This document shows, one piece after another, positions 1 to 7,517 of a stretch of DNA of 64,000 nucleotides. Source of the DNA: Phytohabitans aurantiacus (lineage in GTDB: Bacteria > Actinomycetota > Actinomycetes > Mycobacteriales > Micromonosporaceae); assembly GCF_027923225.1 (NCBI RefSeq), contig NZ_BSDI01000045.1, positions 1 through 64,000 on the forward strand. The letters run 5' to 3'. How positions within the stretch are numbered: position 1 is the first letter of the stretch; every line of letters starts with the position of its first letter. Below the pieces are notes generated by a model. It saw nothing but the letters and a program-made list of their open reading frames with translations, was not told where the DNA came from and did no database searches. Position numbers and translations under genes: made by a program.

Positions 1-217
1 GTTTGGAGGTGGAGGCCATCCGGAAGATGGTGTCGCGGCGCATCGGCGGGCCACCGTCACGGTGCATGGTGCCGAGCGTTTCCACATGTGTCTGACCGTT
101 TCGGCTGACCAAAGCGACCAGGCCGGGGATCGTGCCGGAGTCGACATGCCCAGCCAGCACGTCATGCAGTCTGCGCAGCCCCGCCTCGGAGAAGCCGCTG
201 TTGCCGTGTCCCACCAT
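1..217 (-). CDS. Serine hydrolase (class C beta-lactamase family), N-terminal fragment
   Basis: The first 72 residues of a serine beta-lactamase/D-Ala-D-Ala carboxypeptidase-type protein are visible; the rest runs off the left edge. The fragment contains GTIPGLVALVSRNGQ, the usual opening strand of the fold, and ends in FRMASTSK, where S69-T-S-K72 fits the SxxK nucleophile motif. The ATG is preceded by AAGGAG at 3 nt. It is transcribed divergently from a TetR gene across a palindrome, so it is the likely repressor target. The family also includes esterases and peptidases; with no C-terminal part the substrate cannot be judged. Confidence 0.8.
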   Translation of the reverse strand, partial: MVGHGNSGFSEAGLRRLHDVLAGHVDSGTIPGLVALVSRNGQTHVETLGTMHRDGGPPMRRDTIFRMASTSK

Positions 218-235
218 GAACTCCTTACTGTTAAG

Positions 236-254
236 ACGAGACGTTTCGCCTCGT
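236..254. promoter_or_regulatory. Probable TetR operator in divergent promoter
   Basis: Inverted repeat ACGAGACG-TTT-CGCCTCGT: 8-bp arms with one mismatch and a 3-nt spacer. It lies between the serine hydrolase start and the TetR start, the usual place for an autoregulatory TetR operator. The repressor start follows within 10 nt, which suggests a leaderless or very short leader transcript. Confidence 0.55.
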
Positions 255-263
255 GTACGATGT

Positions 264-866
264 GTGACCGTGAGTCGTCGACCGGATCCGAGCCGCCGCA
301 GCGAGCAGTCCCGGCAGGCGATCCTGGCCGCGGCGGCCGACCTCTGCGTCGAGGTCGGCTTCGCCGCCACCACGATCGAGGCCATCGCCGCCCGCGCCGG
401 GGTGGGCAAGCAGACCATCTACCGCTGGTGGCCCTCCAAGGCGGCCGTGCTGCTCGAACAGATGCAACGCGTCCGCGAGGCGTCGGCCGACTTCCCCGAC
501 ACCGGAGACCTGCGCGCCGACCTGCTCGCCCAGACGACAGCGTTGGAGGGCCTGCTCGCCACGAACGACGGCGCCATCTGGCGCGGGCTGCTCATCGCCG
601 CACAGTCCGACGACGTTGCCGCCGACGGCGTACGGGCACTGCTCGAACGAGCCGTCACCGATGCCAAACAACGCCTGGCGAAGGCGCAGGCAAGCGGTGA
701 ACTACGGGCCGACGCCGACCTCGACATGGTCGTCGAGATCATCTACGGGCCGCTGTACCACGCCTGGCTCCTGCGCGTCCGGCCGCTGCCGCCGGGGTAC
801 ATGAAGGAGATCTTGACCCTGGTCTTCGACGGGCTGAAGCCGGCGACGGGCGGCGACGCTCGGTAG
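264..866 (+). CDS. TetR/AcrR family transcriptional regulator
   Basis: One-component repressor of about 200 residues. The N-terminal helix-turn-helix is clear: RQAILAAAADLCVEVGF, then TTIEAIAARAGVGKQTIYRWW, whose recognition helix ends in the family's YRWWPSK signature. The C-terminal ligand domain is unassigned. The reading frame stays open upstream, but residues before the GTG at 264 are not TetR-like and would overlap the operator, so a GTG at 264 or 270 is preferred. It probably controls itself and the divergent serine hydrolase. The effector is unknown. Confidence 0.85.
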   Translation: MTVSRRPDPSRRSEQSRQAILAAAADLCVEVGFAATTIEAIAARAGVGKQTIYRWWPSKAAVLLEQMQRVREASADFPDTGDLRADLLAQTTALEGLLATNDGAIWRGLLIAAQSDDVAADGVRALLERAVTDAKQRLAKAQASGELRADADLDMVVEIIYGPLYHAWLLRVRPLPPGYMKEILTLVFDGLKPATGGDAR

Positions 867-872
867 CCGTAT

Positions 873-1349
873 TCATCGCTCGACCTCGTGGGCCCGCTCG
901 AAGGCCGCCCACTGAGCCGCTGGAAGCACGCGCTCGATGAGGGGAATCGCCGTCGCCTCCTCGTGCGTGAGGTGCCCGGCCAAGCCGGTGACCAGGGAGT
1001 CGGTGAGGTCGCCAAGCCGGAGCGGGTCGGCTTCGGGTTCGTCCAGCAGCTCGTCGATCATCGTGATGAGCTGGTCGATGGCGGCGTGCTCGGCCTCCAG
1101 CGCTTCCAGTACCACCGCCTCGTCCGGCTGGTCGGCCAATTGCCGCCGCAGCTCCGGCCAGAGCAGGTCATCCTCGGCCCGCTGATGGGCCCGTAGGGTC
1201 TGCTTGAACCGCTCCCAGCCGGGCGCCGTGCGCAGGACATGCCTGGGGTCCTCGTCGATCCGGACGGTGACGCCGGCGATGAGCTCCAGTTCCCGGCGCA
1301 GCGCGCGGTGTACGACGTGCATCGCCGCCAACTCCAAGGACATGCTCAT
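873..1349 (-). CDS. Hemerythrin HHE-domain protein
   Basis: A 158-residue single-domain four-helix-bundle protein of the hemerythrin/HHE type, expected to bind a di-iron centre and to sense or carry O2 or NO, or to buffer iron. Candidate ligands are spaced as in the family: H14 in HVVHRAL, H55 and E59 in AHQRAEDD, H88 in EAEHAAID, and H126 and E130 in GHLTHEE. It converges on the preceding TetR gene and is divergent from a LysR gene; the palindromes between them make it a probable LysR target. Cytoplasmic: no signal peptide or membrane segment is seen. Confidence 0.85.
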   Translation of the reverse strand: MSMSLELAAMHVVHRALRRELELIAGVTVRIDEDPRHVLRTAPGWERFKQTLRAHQRAEDDLLWPELRRQLADQPDEAVVLEALEAEHAAIDQLITMIDELLDEPEADPLRLGDLTDSLVTGLAGHLTHEEATAIPLIERVLPAAQWAAFERAHEVER

Positions 1350-1379
1350 ACCCTGCTGCGGCGCCGAATCTCGATCAAC

Positions 1380-1417
1380 GATAACTTCGGGCGCCTACCG
1401 ATAACGCCCGGGTTATC
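1380..1417. promoter_or_regulatory. LysR-type operator (three GATAAC half-sites)
   Basis: GATAAC-GCCCGG-GTTATC at 1400-1417 is a perfect 6-bp inverted repeat, fitting the T-N11-A LysR box. A third GATAAC half-site lies at 1380-1385, so the cluster may give the two-site occupancy common for LysR proteins. It sits between the divergent hemerythrin and lysR genes. Confidence 0.65.
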
Positions 1418-1494
1418 AAGCCGGGTGGGACACCATGATCGCCTCCCGTATCCTGTCGGATGGTTGGCCGACCGAACCGCAGATCGAGGCATGC

Positions 1495-2391
1495 ATGGAG
1501 TTACGCGACATCGAGATCTTTCTGGTCCTGGCCGAGGAGCTCCACTTCGGCCGGGCCGCTGAGCGGTTGCACGTCTCACAGGCACGGGTCAGCCAGTCGA
1601 TCAACCAGCAGGAACGCCGCTTGGGCGGTGCGCTGTTCGACCGCGCCAATCGCCGCCGGATCGTCCTCACGCCACTCGGTCGCCAACTCCACGACGACCT
1701 GCGGCCGGTCTACGCCGGCCTGCGCGACAGCCTCGAACGGGCTCGGCTCGCCGCTCAGGGCATCACCCACGTCCTACGCGTCGGCCTGAACCCCATCAAC
1801 GCCCATGACCTGCGCCCCTACTGGGACACCTTCCGCACCAAACATCCACAGTGGAAGCTCAAGCTCCAGCAGGCGTCCTTTGTCGACCCGTTCGCGGCGC
1901 TGCGCAACGGGGAACTCGACATTCTTGTCACCTGGCTTCCGGTCGAGGAGCCCGACCTCACCGTCGGCCCGATCCTGTTCGCCGAGCCCCGCGTACTGGC
2001 CGTAGCCGCCGACCACGAGCTGACCCGGCGCACGTCGGTTTCGCTGGAGCAGATCGGCGACTTTCAACATGTGAACCTTCCCGCCGCTCCGGAGTACTGG
2101 CTCGACGGCTACCTTCCCTCCCACACGCGCGACGGGCGGGTGATCGAGCGCGGCCCGCTGGTCCGGAGCGTCGAGGAGATCCTCATGCTGACCAGCGTCC
2201 GAGAGGTCGTGACCCTGTTCCCGAGTCACATGCGCAGGTACGCGGCCCGGCCGGACATCGCCTACGTACCCGTGCGCGACCTCGGCGCCCTGCCGTACGT
2301 GCTGGTCTGGCGCAGCGAGTCGGAAAACGACCTGATCCGGGCTCTCGCCACCACGGCGCGCGATCTCGGCCCGATGCTGACGCCGGACTGA
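1495..2391 (+). CDS. LysR family transcriptional regulator
   Basis: A 298-residue LysR protein. Residues 1-60 form the winged HTH (MELRDIEIFLVLAEELHFGRAAERL, then SQARVSQSINQQERRLG); residues about 90-295 are the periplasmic-binding-like effector domain. The ATG at 1495 is chosen because GAGG lies 5 nt before it and family proteins begin with MELRxI. The gene is divergent from the hemerythrin gene across a LysR-type palindrome, implying autoregulation and control of that gene. The inducer cannot be told from sequence. Confidence 0.88.
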   Translation: MELRDIEIFLVLAEELHFGRAAERLHVSQARVSQSINQQERRLGGALFDRANRRRIVLTPLGRQLHDDLRPVYAGLRDSLERARLAAQGITHVLRVGLNPINAHDLRPYWDTFRTKHPQWKLKLQQASFVDPFAALRNGELDILVTWLPVEEPDLTVGPILFAEPRVLAVAADHELTRRTSVSLEQIGDFQHVNLPAAPEYWLDGYLPSHTRDGRVIERGPLVRSVEEILMLTSVREVVTLFPSHMRRYAARPDIAYVPVRDLGALPYVLVWRSESENDLIRALATTARDLGPMLTPD

Positions 2392-2397
2392 CCCCCG

Positions 2398-3027
2398 TCA
2401 GGAACGCCGGTGACGCCCGACGGGACCGGCCGCCGCCGGCACGCGGTGACGGCGTTGCGCGATGAGCAGCGCGAGGCCGCTGAGGACCAGCACGCCGCCG
2501 AGGGTCGCGACAGCGTCCGCGGTCGGCCCGGAGCGCGACGAACCAGTCAGCGGAAGGCTTCCACCGGCCGGGCAGGTCTGTGCCAGGTCGAAGGTGCCGC
2601 CCGTACCGGTGACCTGCGCGGTCGCGGCGGTGAGGTTGTGCGGGTTCACCAGTTCGCCGGTCGCGGTCGCACCCGCCGAGGTCCTGATCCACGCCTTGTC
2701 GCCGGCGATCGCGCGGTCGCCCGCCGCGCTGGTCGTGATGGTCTGCGTCACAGGGCCGCCCTCGGTGGCGAACGTCAGCGTCAACGACGTGAAGCTGCCC
2801 TGCCCCGGCGTACGCAACGCGAAGACCCACACGTCGTCGCCCGCGAACGGGCCGCCGCCGAGCGCCGCGACGCACTTCTGGGTCGCGAACGCGGCCGCCG
2901 TCGTGCCGGTGTCCGCCGGATCGATCGTCGCCGTCGCGGCGGCCGCGGCCGGCGCGCTGAAGCCCAGGCTCAGGATGGCGGCCACGGCGGCGGCACCGCC
3001 AAACCGGGTCGAGGAACGGATGTCCAC
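2398..3027 (-). CDS. Secreted LPxTG-type cell-wall-anchored protein
   Basis: A 209-residue exported protein. A signal peptide (hydrophobic core AAAVAAILSLGFSAPAAAAA) is followed by an extracellular domain of about 130 residues with two Cys (C52 and one just before the sorting signal). The C-terminal sorting signal is LPLTG, then a hydrophobic stretch (VATLGGVLVLSGLALLIA) and RRHR, which is the sortase substrate layout. GTG start with AGGTGAT upstream. No sortase gene lies in the window, so anchoring by a housekeeping sortase elsewhere is inferred. Function unknown; the tail-to-tail neighbour is lysR, with 6 nt between stops. Confidence 0.8.
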   Translation of the reverse strand: MDIRSSTRFGGAAAVAAILSLGFSAPAAAAATATIDPADTGTTAAAFATQKCVAALGGGPFAGDDVWVFALRTPGQGSFTSLTLTFATEGGPVTQTITTSAAGDRAIAGDKAWIRTSAGATATGELVNPHNLTAATAQVTGTGGTFDLAQTCPAGGSLPLTGSSRSGPTADAVATLGGVLVLSGLALLIAQRRHRVPAAAGPVGRHRRS

Positions 3028-3207
3028 TGCATCACCTCGATTACCTGCGTCGAGGCCGCGACCATGGCGTGCCCCGACCCTCAGACAAGCACGACCGTCC
3101 CTTCCGAACGGCGAGAATCGCGCTCTTCACCCGGAACGGGAAATATCAGCTACGCTGCCGCTCCCATCGACCCCGCGGCCTCGCCCTCCGCGGCTGCGTT
3201 TGAGACG

Positions 3208-3301
3208 ACGGGGATTTTGTCGGGATCTTGAGCGTGACTGGACGCGGAGGGTGAGGCCGCGGGAGCGACGGCCTGGAGCGCGACGAGCGTCGCGGTAGCT
3301 C
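3208..3301 (-). repeat. Dispersed structured repeat, copy A (extended form)
   Basis: Reads on the minus strand from GAGCTACCGCGACG through CTCCCGCGGCCTCACC to CTCCGCG. It then continues with CCAGTCACGCTCAAGATCC and CGACAAAA, which is shared with copy B. It begins 20 nt after the stop of the minus-strand membrane protein gene at 3321. Five other copies in the window share the core. Confidence 0.75.
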
Positions 3302-3320
3302 AGATCCATGGTTTCCGGGC

Positions 3321-3719
3321 TTACCCCGCTTGCAGCCCGCGGCGTGGTCGTAGGAAGGCGCCCATCGCGGCGACGCCCGCGGCACCGGCCGCCGAACCGA
3401 TCGCCACCAACGCCGCGCCGATCGGCCACAGCCCGTCGGCGTCCGCGTCGGTCGCGGCGTCGACGGCGAAGCAAATGGTCAGCACCGCCGAGATCGTCAC
3501 GGTCGCCACCCACGGGTAGCCCCGCCGACCCGCGCCGAAGGCGAGGCCGGCCAGCAGCACGCCATACCCGACGACCTGCCATGCCTGGTACGGCCCGGAC
3601 GCGTTTCCGGCGGCGTCGACGTCCTTGTGCTGGTCCCAACCCAGGAAGGCCAGATAGCCCGCCACGACCCCGGCGGCGAGCAGTGCAGCCGCGGTGGCCC
3701 GGCGCGATGTGCGATGCAT
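3321..3719 (-). CDS. Small integral membrane protein, function unknown
   Basis: About 132 residues with three or four predicted membrane helices: AAALLAAGVVAGYLAFLGW, VVGYGVLLAGLAFGAG, ATVTISAVLTICFAVDA and IGAALVAIGSAAGAAGVAAMG. Not recognised as a named family. The ATG at 3719 has AGGGTGG 5 nt upstream; a GTG three codons earlier is an alternative. It stands alone, followed closely by repeat copy A, which may form its 3' end. Confidence 0.65.
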   Translation of the reverse strand: MHRTSRRATAAALLAAGVVAGYLAFLGWDQHKDVDAAGNASGPYQAWQVVGYGVLLAGLAFGAGRRGYPWVATVTISAVLTICFAVDAATDADADGLWPIGAALVAIGSAAGAAGVAAMGAFLRPRRGLQAG

Positions 3720-3777
3720 ACCGTCCACCCTGCCAGCGGCACGGCGTTCACGCCTGAGTGACGGTACTCATGGATGG

Positions 3778-4497
3778 TCAGGTCATGGACACCAGGCGTG
3801 CGCCGCCGTCGGTTTCGAGGATGGTGCCGGTGATGTTGGGATTGGTCGCCGCCAGCACCACCGCCTCGGCGACGTCGTCGGCCGTGGCGATGCGTCGGGT
3901 CGGCAGCGCCTGCGCGGCCTGGGTGAAGTATGCCTGGCGGGCCTGGTCGGGAAGCCCGCTCCACCAGGGCGTGTCGACCAGACCGGGTGAGACGCCGTTG
4001 ACCCGGATCGGGGCCAGCTCGGCGGCCAGTGGTTTGACGAGGGCCTCGACGGCTGCGTTGATCGCGGCGATACCCGCGGTGCCGGGCATGGCCGCGCGGG
4101 CGGTGACCGCGCCGAGCAGCGTGATCGAGCCGGTGGGCGCGAGGTGCGGCAGGGCCGCCTGGATGGTGGTGATGTGACCCCAGAACTTGGCGTCGAAGGC
4201 GCGCCGCAGCATGCCGAGGTCGAGATCGGCGATCGGCCCCGGGCCCTCGCTGCCGCTGAGGGTGATGATGAGCCAGTCGATCCGGCCGATCGCTTCGGTC
4301 ACGGCGGCGATCTGGCGAGGGTCGCTGCCGTCGGCGGCGTGTCCGGTGAGTGCCGGGTCGGTGGCGGCGACGTTTTCCAGGCGCTGCTTGTCGCGGCCGA
4401 CGATGTGGACGGCCGCTCCAGCGCGGTGAAGCCGGCGGGCGGTGGCCAACCCGATGCCGGAGGTACCCCCGACGACGAGGGCGGTGTGGTCAGTCAT
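3778..4497 (-). CDS. SDR-family oxidoreductase lacking the catalytic Tyr/Lys
   Basis: A 239-residue short-chain dehydrogenase/reductase. The dinucleotide-binding motif GGTSGIGLA is intact near residue 10, favouring NAD(P)H binding. Where classical SDRs carry YxxxK, this protein reads GIAAINAAVEAL, so the Tyr is replaced and the Lys is Asn. The Ser of the triad is also not obvious (LLGAVTAR). Such proteins may be redox sensors or use another mechanism, so enzyme activity is uncertain. RBS GGGAG. It is divergent from a TetR gene over a long perfect palindrome and is the likely regulated target. Confidence 0.82.
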   Translation of the reverse strand: MTDHTALVVGGTSGIGLATARRLHRAGAAVHIVGRDKQRLENVAATDPALTGHAADGSDPRQIAAVTEAIGRIDWLIITLSGSEGPGPIADLDLGMLRRAFDAKFWGHITTIQAALPHLAPTGSITLLGAVTARAAMPGTAGIAAINAAVEALVKPLAAELAPIRVNGVSPGLVDTPWWSGLPDQARQAYFTQAAQALPTRRIATADDVAEAVVLAATNPNITGTILETDGGARLVSMT

Positions 4498-4508
4498 TGC
4501 TGTCTCCC

Positions 4509-4540
4509 TAAATCGAACCGAACCGTCTCGGTTCGATTTA
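4509..4540. promoter_or_regulatory. TetR operator with perfect 13-bp arms
   Basis: TAAATCGAACCGA and TCGGTTCGATTTA flank a 6-nt spacer (ACCGTC): a perfect 13-bp inverted repeat between the divergent SDR and TetR genes. The right arm ends 8 nt before the TetR start. This is the strongest operator-like palindrome in the first 10 kb. Confidence 0.75.
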
Positions 4541-4547
4541 CGCTAGC

Positions 4548-5144
4548 ATGGGTACCGTGACGGACCAACCCACTCCGGCGCGGCCGGGCCGCAAACGCAG
4601 CGAGGCGAGCCGACAGGCGATTCTGGCCGCGGCGACCGAACTCGTCGGCGAGGTCGGCTACGCCGGTCTGACCATCGAGGGAATCGCGACGCGATCGGGA
4701 GCCGGCAAACAGACCATCTACCGCTGGTGGCCATCCAAGGCCGACGTCCTGCTCGACGCGCTGGCCGCCAAAGCCGACCTGCACGTGCCGATCCCCGACG
4801 AGGGCAGCTACCCGGGCGACCTACGAGCGTTTCTGACCGCCAGCTTCATGCTGGGCCGCAACAGGCACGTCATCGAGGTACTCCGTGCTCTCATGGCCGA
4901 AGCGCAGATCAACGCCGAGTTCGGCGAACGGTTTCGCGCCTCGTTTCTGCAGCGCCGCCGAGAGGCGCTCGGCGTCATCGTCGACCGCGCCCACGCCCGA
5001 GGCGACCTCCCATCGACGCCGACCTCCGGCACGGTGGCCGACATCGTCTTCGGCGTCGTCTGGTACCGGCTGCTCGCCACCGGCCAGCCCCTCGACCAGC
5101 GGCTGGTCGACGAACTCGTCGCCACGCTCGCCAGCCGGAGCTGA
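4548..5144 (+). CDS. TetR/AcrR family transcriptional regulator
   Basis: A 198-residue TetR repressor. The HTH is RQAILAAATELVGEVGY followed by LTIEGIATRSGAGKQTIYRWW, closely resembling the TetR at 264-866, with which it also shares the YRWWPSK turn. The two are paralogues with different C-terminal domains. The ATG at 4548 directly follows the operator, so a leaderless message is likely; a GTG at 4557 is possible. Predicted to repress itself and the divergent SDR gene. Confidence 0.87.
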   Translation: MGTVTDQPTPARPGRKRSEASRQAILAAATELVGEVGYAGLTIEGIATRSGAGKQTIYRWWPSKADVLLDALAAKADLHVPIPDEGSYPGDLRAFLTASFMLGRNRHVIEVLRALMAEAQINAEFGERFRASFLQRRREALGVIVDRAHARGDLPSTPTSGTVADIVFGVVWYRLLATGQPLDQRLVDELVATLASRS

Positions 5145-5161
5145 CCAGCTTCCCATGTATT

Positions 5162-5179
5162 GATCATTTGACTATGATC
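5162..5179. promoter_or_regulatory. Possible PadR operator
   Basis: GATCAT-TTGACT-ATGATC, a perfect 6-bp inverted repeat ending 5 nt before the padR start and overlapping where its promoter should lie. PadR regulators commonly bind ATG/CAT-containing palindromes in their own promoters. Confidence 0.5.
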
Positions 5180-5184
5180 GTGCC

Positions 5185-5514
5185 GTGTCACCGATGCGCG
5201 AACCGACGTACCTCATCCTGACCGCCCTGGCCCCCGGGCCTCGATACGGCTACGCGATCATCCAGGACGTCGCGGAGCTGTCCCAGGGCAGCACGTCGCT
5301 GCTGCCCGGCACCCTCTACACCGCACTGGACCGGCTCGCCGCCGAAGGACTCGTCGAGCTCGACCGCGAGGAACGGGTCGAGGGCCGGCTGCGGCGCTAC
5401 TACCGCCTCACCCCTGACGGCGTCACCGCCCTGGAGACCGAGACCGCCCGGATGCGCCGGCTCACCACCGCGGCCGAGGCTCGGCTGCGCACCCTTCGAC
5501 CCCACACGGCCTGA
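5185..5514 (+). CDS. PadR family transcriptional regulator
   Basis: A 109-residue PadR-type winged-helix regulator: LILTALAPGPRYGYAIIQDV (helices 1-2), LLPGTLYTALDRLAAEGLVE (recognition helix) and RRYYRLTPDGVTAL (wing). A short C-terminal helix gives dimerisation, as in small subfamily-2 PadR proteins. GTG start. The next gene, 24 nt downstream, encodes a membrane protein with the N-terminal prefix often found beside PadR genes, so the two form an operon likely controlled by the upstream palindrome. Confidence 0.88.
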   Translation: MSPMREPTYLILTALAPGPRYGYAIIQDVAELSQGSTSLLPGTLYTALDRLAAEGLVELDREERVEGRLRRYYRLTPDGVTALETETARMRRLTTAAEARLRTLRPHTA

Positions 5515-5538
5515 CCGGCCACTTTCGAAAGGCAGACG

Positions 5539-6639
5539 ATGCCGGTGACATCCGACCCGCTGGCGCGCCGCTACCGGCGGCTGCTGGTGTGCTATCCCCG
5601 CGCCTACCGTCGCGAGCGCGGCGAGGAGCTCGTCGCCACGCTGCTGGAGGCGGCGCCGCCCACCCGGGTCCGGCCGACCGCGCGCGAGACCACCAACCTG
5701 ATCGGTCACGGCCTGCGCGCCCGGCTCGGCAGGCCGACCAGCCGCACGGTCGTGGTCTGGGCGGCGCTGGCGGCGGTGGTCTGCGGCCTGTTCACCGCGT
5801 CCCTGGCGACCCGGCTGGCGTGGGAGACCTCCCGGCCCATGCCGGACCGGGCCGAGGCGGCGGCGATCCTGGCGGACGTGTTGCCCGGCCATGAGGTCGA
5901 CGGCATCTACGTCCCTTCTGGACTGTTCGAAATGTACGGTGAGCCGCTGAGCCTGAATCATGTGGACCTGCTGATGTTCGGCGAAGGCAACGAGTACGCG
6001 CTGAGCGCGACCACGGCGTCGCGCAACGGACCGCCGCCGGTGCCGGTGGAGCAGGCGGCCGCCGTGGCCCAGCAGCGGCTGCGAGACGGCGGCTGGACGG
6101 TGTATCCGGTGACCCACAACGACATGTACAGCTGTGCGGGCCCCCCGTGCGACCCGACCGCGATCCCGCGGGACACCCAGCTGTTCGCCAAGCGCGGCGA
6201 CACCGTACTCGAGGTGAACCTCTATCCCCAGCAGTACGCCGACAGCACGTACCTGGCCGTCAGCCTGAGCAGGGCGACACCGGCCGCGGTCGCGCCGGCG
6301 GCCATCGCCGCCGGGTTGTTCGGAGCGGTCGCGGGCTGGCTGCTGTTCGGCTGGGCGAGCCGCCGCACGCAGGCGCCGCACCCGGCCCGGCGAGCGGTCA
6401 ACGTATTGTTCGGCGTCACGATGGTGCTGTGGTGGTCGCCGATCGCCTTCACCGCGCCGTTCGCGGTCCCGCACCACCTGGACGCGCCGCACCCCCTGCC
6501 GCATCCACTGTGGGAGTGGCTCGGCCAGCCGATATTCTCGCTGTTTCTCTTCACCGGTTGCGCCACCGCGCTGCTCGGCCTCTCGCTCGCGGCGCTGCCC
6601 TCACGGAAAGCACAGCCACGACGCGTAGCCGCTGCCTGA
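5539..6639 (+). CDS. PadR-associated multi-pass membrane protein
   Basis: A 366-residue protein. Residues about 7-35 (LARRYRRLLVCYPRAYRRER) match the cytoplasmic prefix common in actinobacterial membrane proteins cotranscribed with padR. One membrane helix follows near residue 75, then an extracytoplasmic domain of about 150 residues (about 95-250) with a C-x4-C pair (YSCAGPPCD), then three C-terminal helices. The role is unknown; the context suggests a membrane-stress or antibiotic-response module. GAAAGG upstream of the ATG supports the start. Confidence 0.72.
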   Translation: MPVTSDPLARRYRRLLVCYPRAYRRERGEELVATLLEAAPPTRVRPTARETTNLIGHGLRARLGRPTSRTVVVWAALAAVVCGLFTASLATRLAWETSRPMPDRAEAAAILADVLPGHEVDGIYVPSGLFEMYGEPLSLNHVDLLMFGEGNEYALSATTASRNGPPPVPVEQAAAVAQQRLRDGGWTVYPVTHNDMYSCAGPPCDPTAIPRDTQLFAKRGDTVLEVNLYPQQYADSTYLAVSLSRATPAAVAPAAIAAGLFGAVAGWLLFGWASRRTQAPHPARRAVNVLFGVTMVLWWSPIAFTAPFAVPHHLDAPHPLPHPLWEWLGQPIFSLFLFTGCATALLGLSLAALPSRKAQPRRVAAA

Positions 6640-6648
6640 AACACGGGA

Positions 6649-6664
6649 CTACCGAAAACGAAAC
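6649..6664 (+). promoter_or_regulatory. Weak GlnR-box-like sequence upstream of glnR
   Basis: CTACC-N6-GAAAC resembles the actinobacterial GlnR half-site pair (gTnAc-N6-GaAAc): the second element is exact, the first is partial. It lies 60 nt upstream of the glnR start, so autoregulation is possible but the match is weak. Confidence 0.25.
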
Positions 6665-6723
6665 ATTGGCGCTGCAGGCTGCCTGGTAGCTGGACTGATC
6701 CGGCTGGCCGAAAGGTGGGACGC

Positions 6724-7449
6724 GTGGAGATTCTGGTACTGACCGCCCAGTCCGCCGGGGAGTCCGCACGACCGGTGCTTCCCGCGCTCGACCTGCTGCC
6801 CCACGGCGTACGCGTCGCCGACCTCGACACGTCCGCCCTGGTGTCGGGTTCCAACCCCGGCGCCGTGCTGGTGGACGCCCGGCGCATGCTGGTCGAGGCC
6901 CGGGGCGTCTGCCGCCTGCTGCGGGCCACGGGCCTGCGGGTGCCGCTGCTCGCCGTGGTCGACGAGGCCGGCCTGGTCGGGGTGGCCGCGGATTGGGGCC
7001 TCGACGACGTGGTGCTCTCCACCGCCGGCCCCGCCGAGGTGGAAGCGCGGCTGCGGCTGTCGACGAGCCGGCTGGCGGGTCTGGCCGGCGGCGCGGGCGG
7101 TGCGCTGATCGCCTGCGGTGAGCTCGCCATCGAACCCGACACCTACGCCGCGAGGCTCAAGGGGCGGCCGCTCGACCTGACGTACAAGGAGTTCGAACTG
7201 CTGAAGTTCCTCGCCCAGCATCCGGGTCGCGTGTTCACCCGGGATCAGCTGCTGCGAGAGGTGTGGGGATACGACTACTTCGGCGGGCATCGCACGGTCG
7301 ACGTGCACGTACGGCGGTTGCGCGCGAAGCTTGGCAGCGAGTACGAGTCGATGATCGGCACGGTGCGGCAGGTCGGGTACAAGCTCGTGCTCCCGCCTTC
7401 CGCTCAGGCTCAGGCGCTGGCCGAAGACATGGGGGTCCTCACCGCATAG
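6724..7449 (+). CDS. glnR: GlnR-type orphan response regulator, global nitrogen control
   Basis: A 241-residue OmpR-fold regulator. The N-terminal receiver-like domain (VEILVLTAQ; PGAVLVDARR; ADWGLDDVVLSTAGPAEVEAR) lacks a typical phospho-acceptor pocket, as in GlnR. The C-terminal winged helix carries LDLTYKEFELLKFLAQHPGR and VFTRDQLLREVWGYDYFGG with TVDVHVRRLRAKLG, close to Streptomyces GlnR. GlnR controls glutamine synthetase, ammonium and nitrate assimilation genes in actinomycetes. No kinase is adjacent, which is also typical. The GTG at 6724 is preferred over 6715 because AAAGG is then well spaced. A LAL regulator follows after 68 nt. Confidence 0.85.
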   Translation: MEILVLTAQSAGESARPVLPALDLLPHGVRVADLDTSALVSGSNPGAVLVDARRMLVEARGVCRLLRATGLRVPLLAVVDEAGLVGVAADWGLDDVVLSTAGPAEVEARLRLSTSRLAGLAGGAGGALIACGELAIEPDTYAARLKGRPLDLTYKEFELLKFLAQHPGRVFTRDQLLREVWGYDYFGGHRTVDVHVRRLRAKLGSEYESMIGTVRQVGYKLVLPPSAQAQALAEDMGVLTA

Positions 7450-7517
7450 GCGGCCCCGTAAGGGATTCCGGTTCTTCGATAGAGTGGACGGCGAGGACGC
7501 CGTGCACCCGAGGAACT

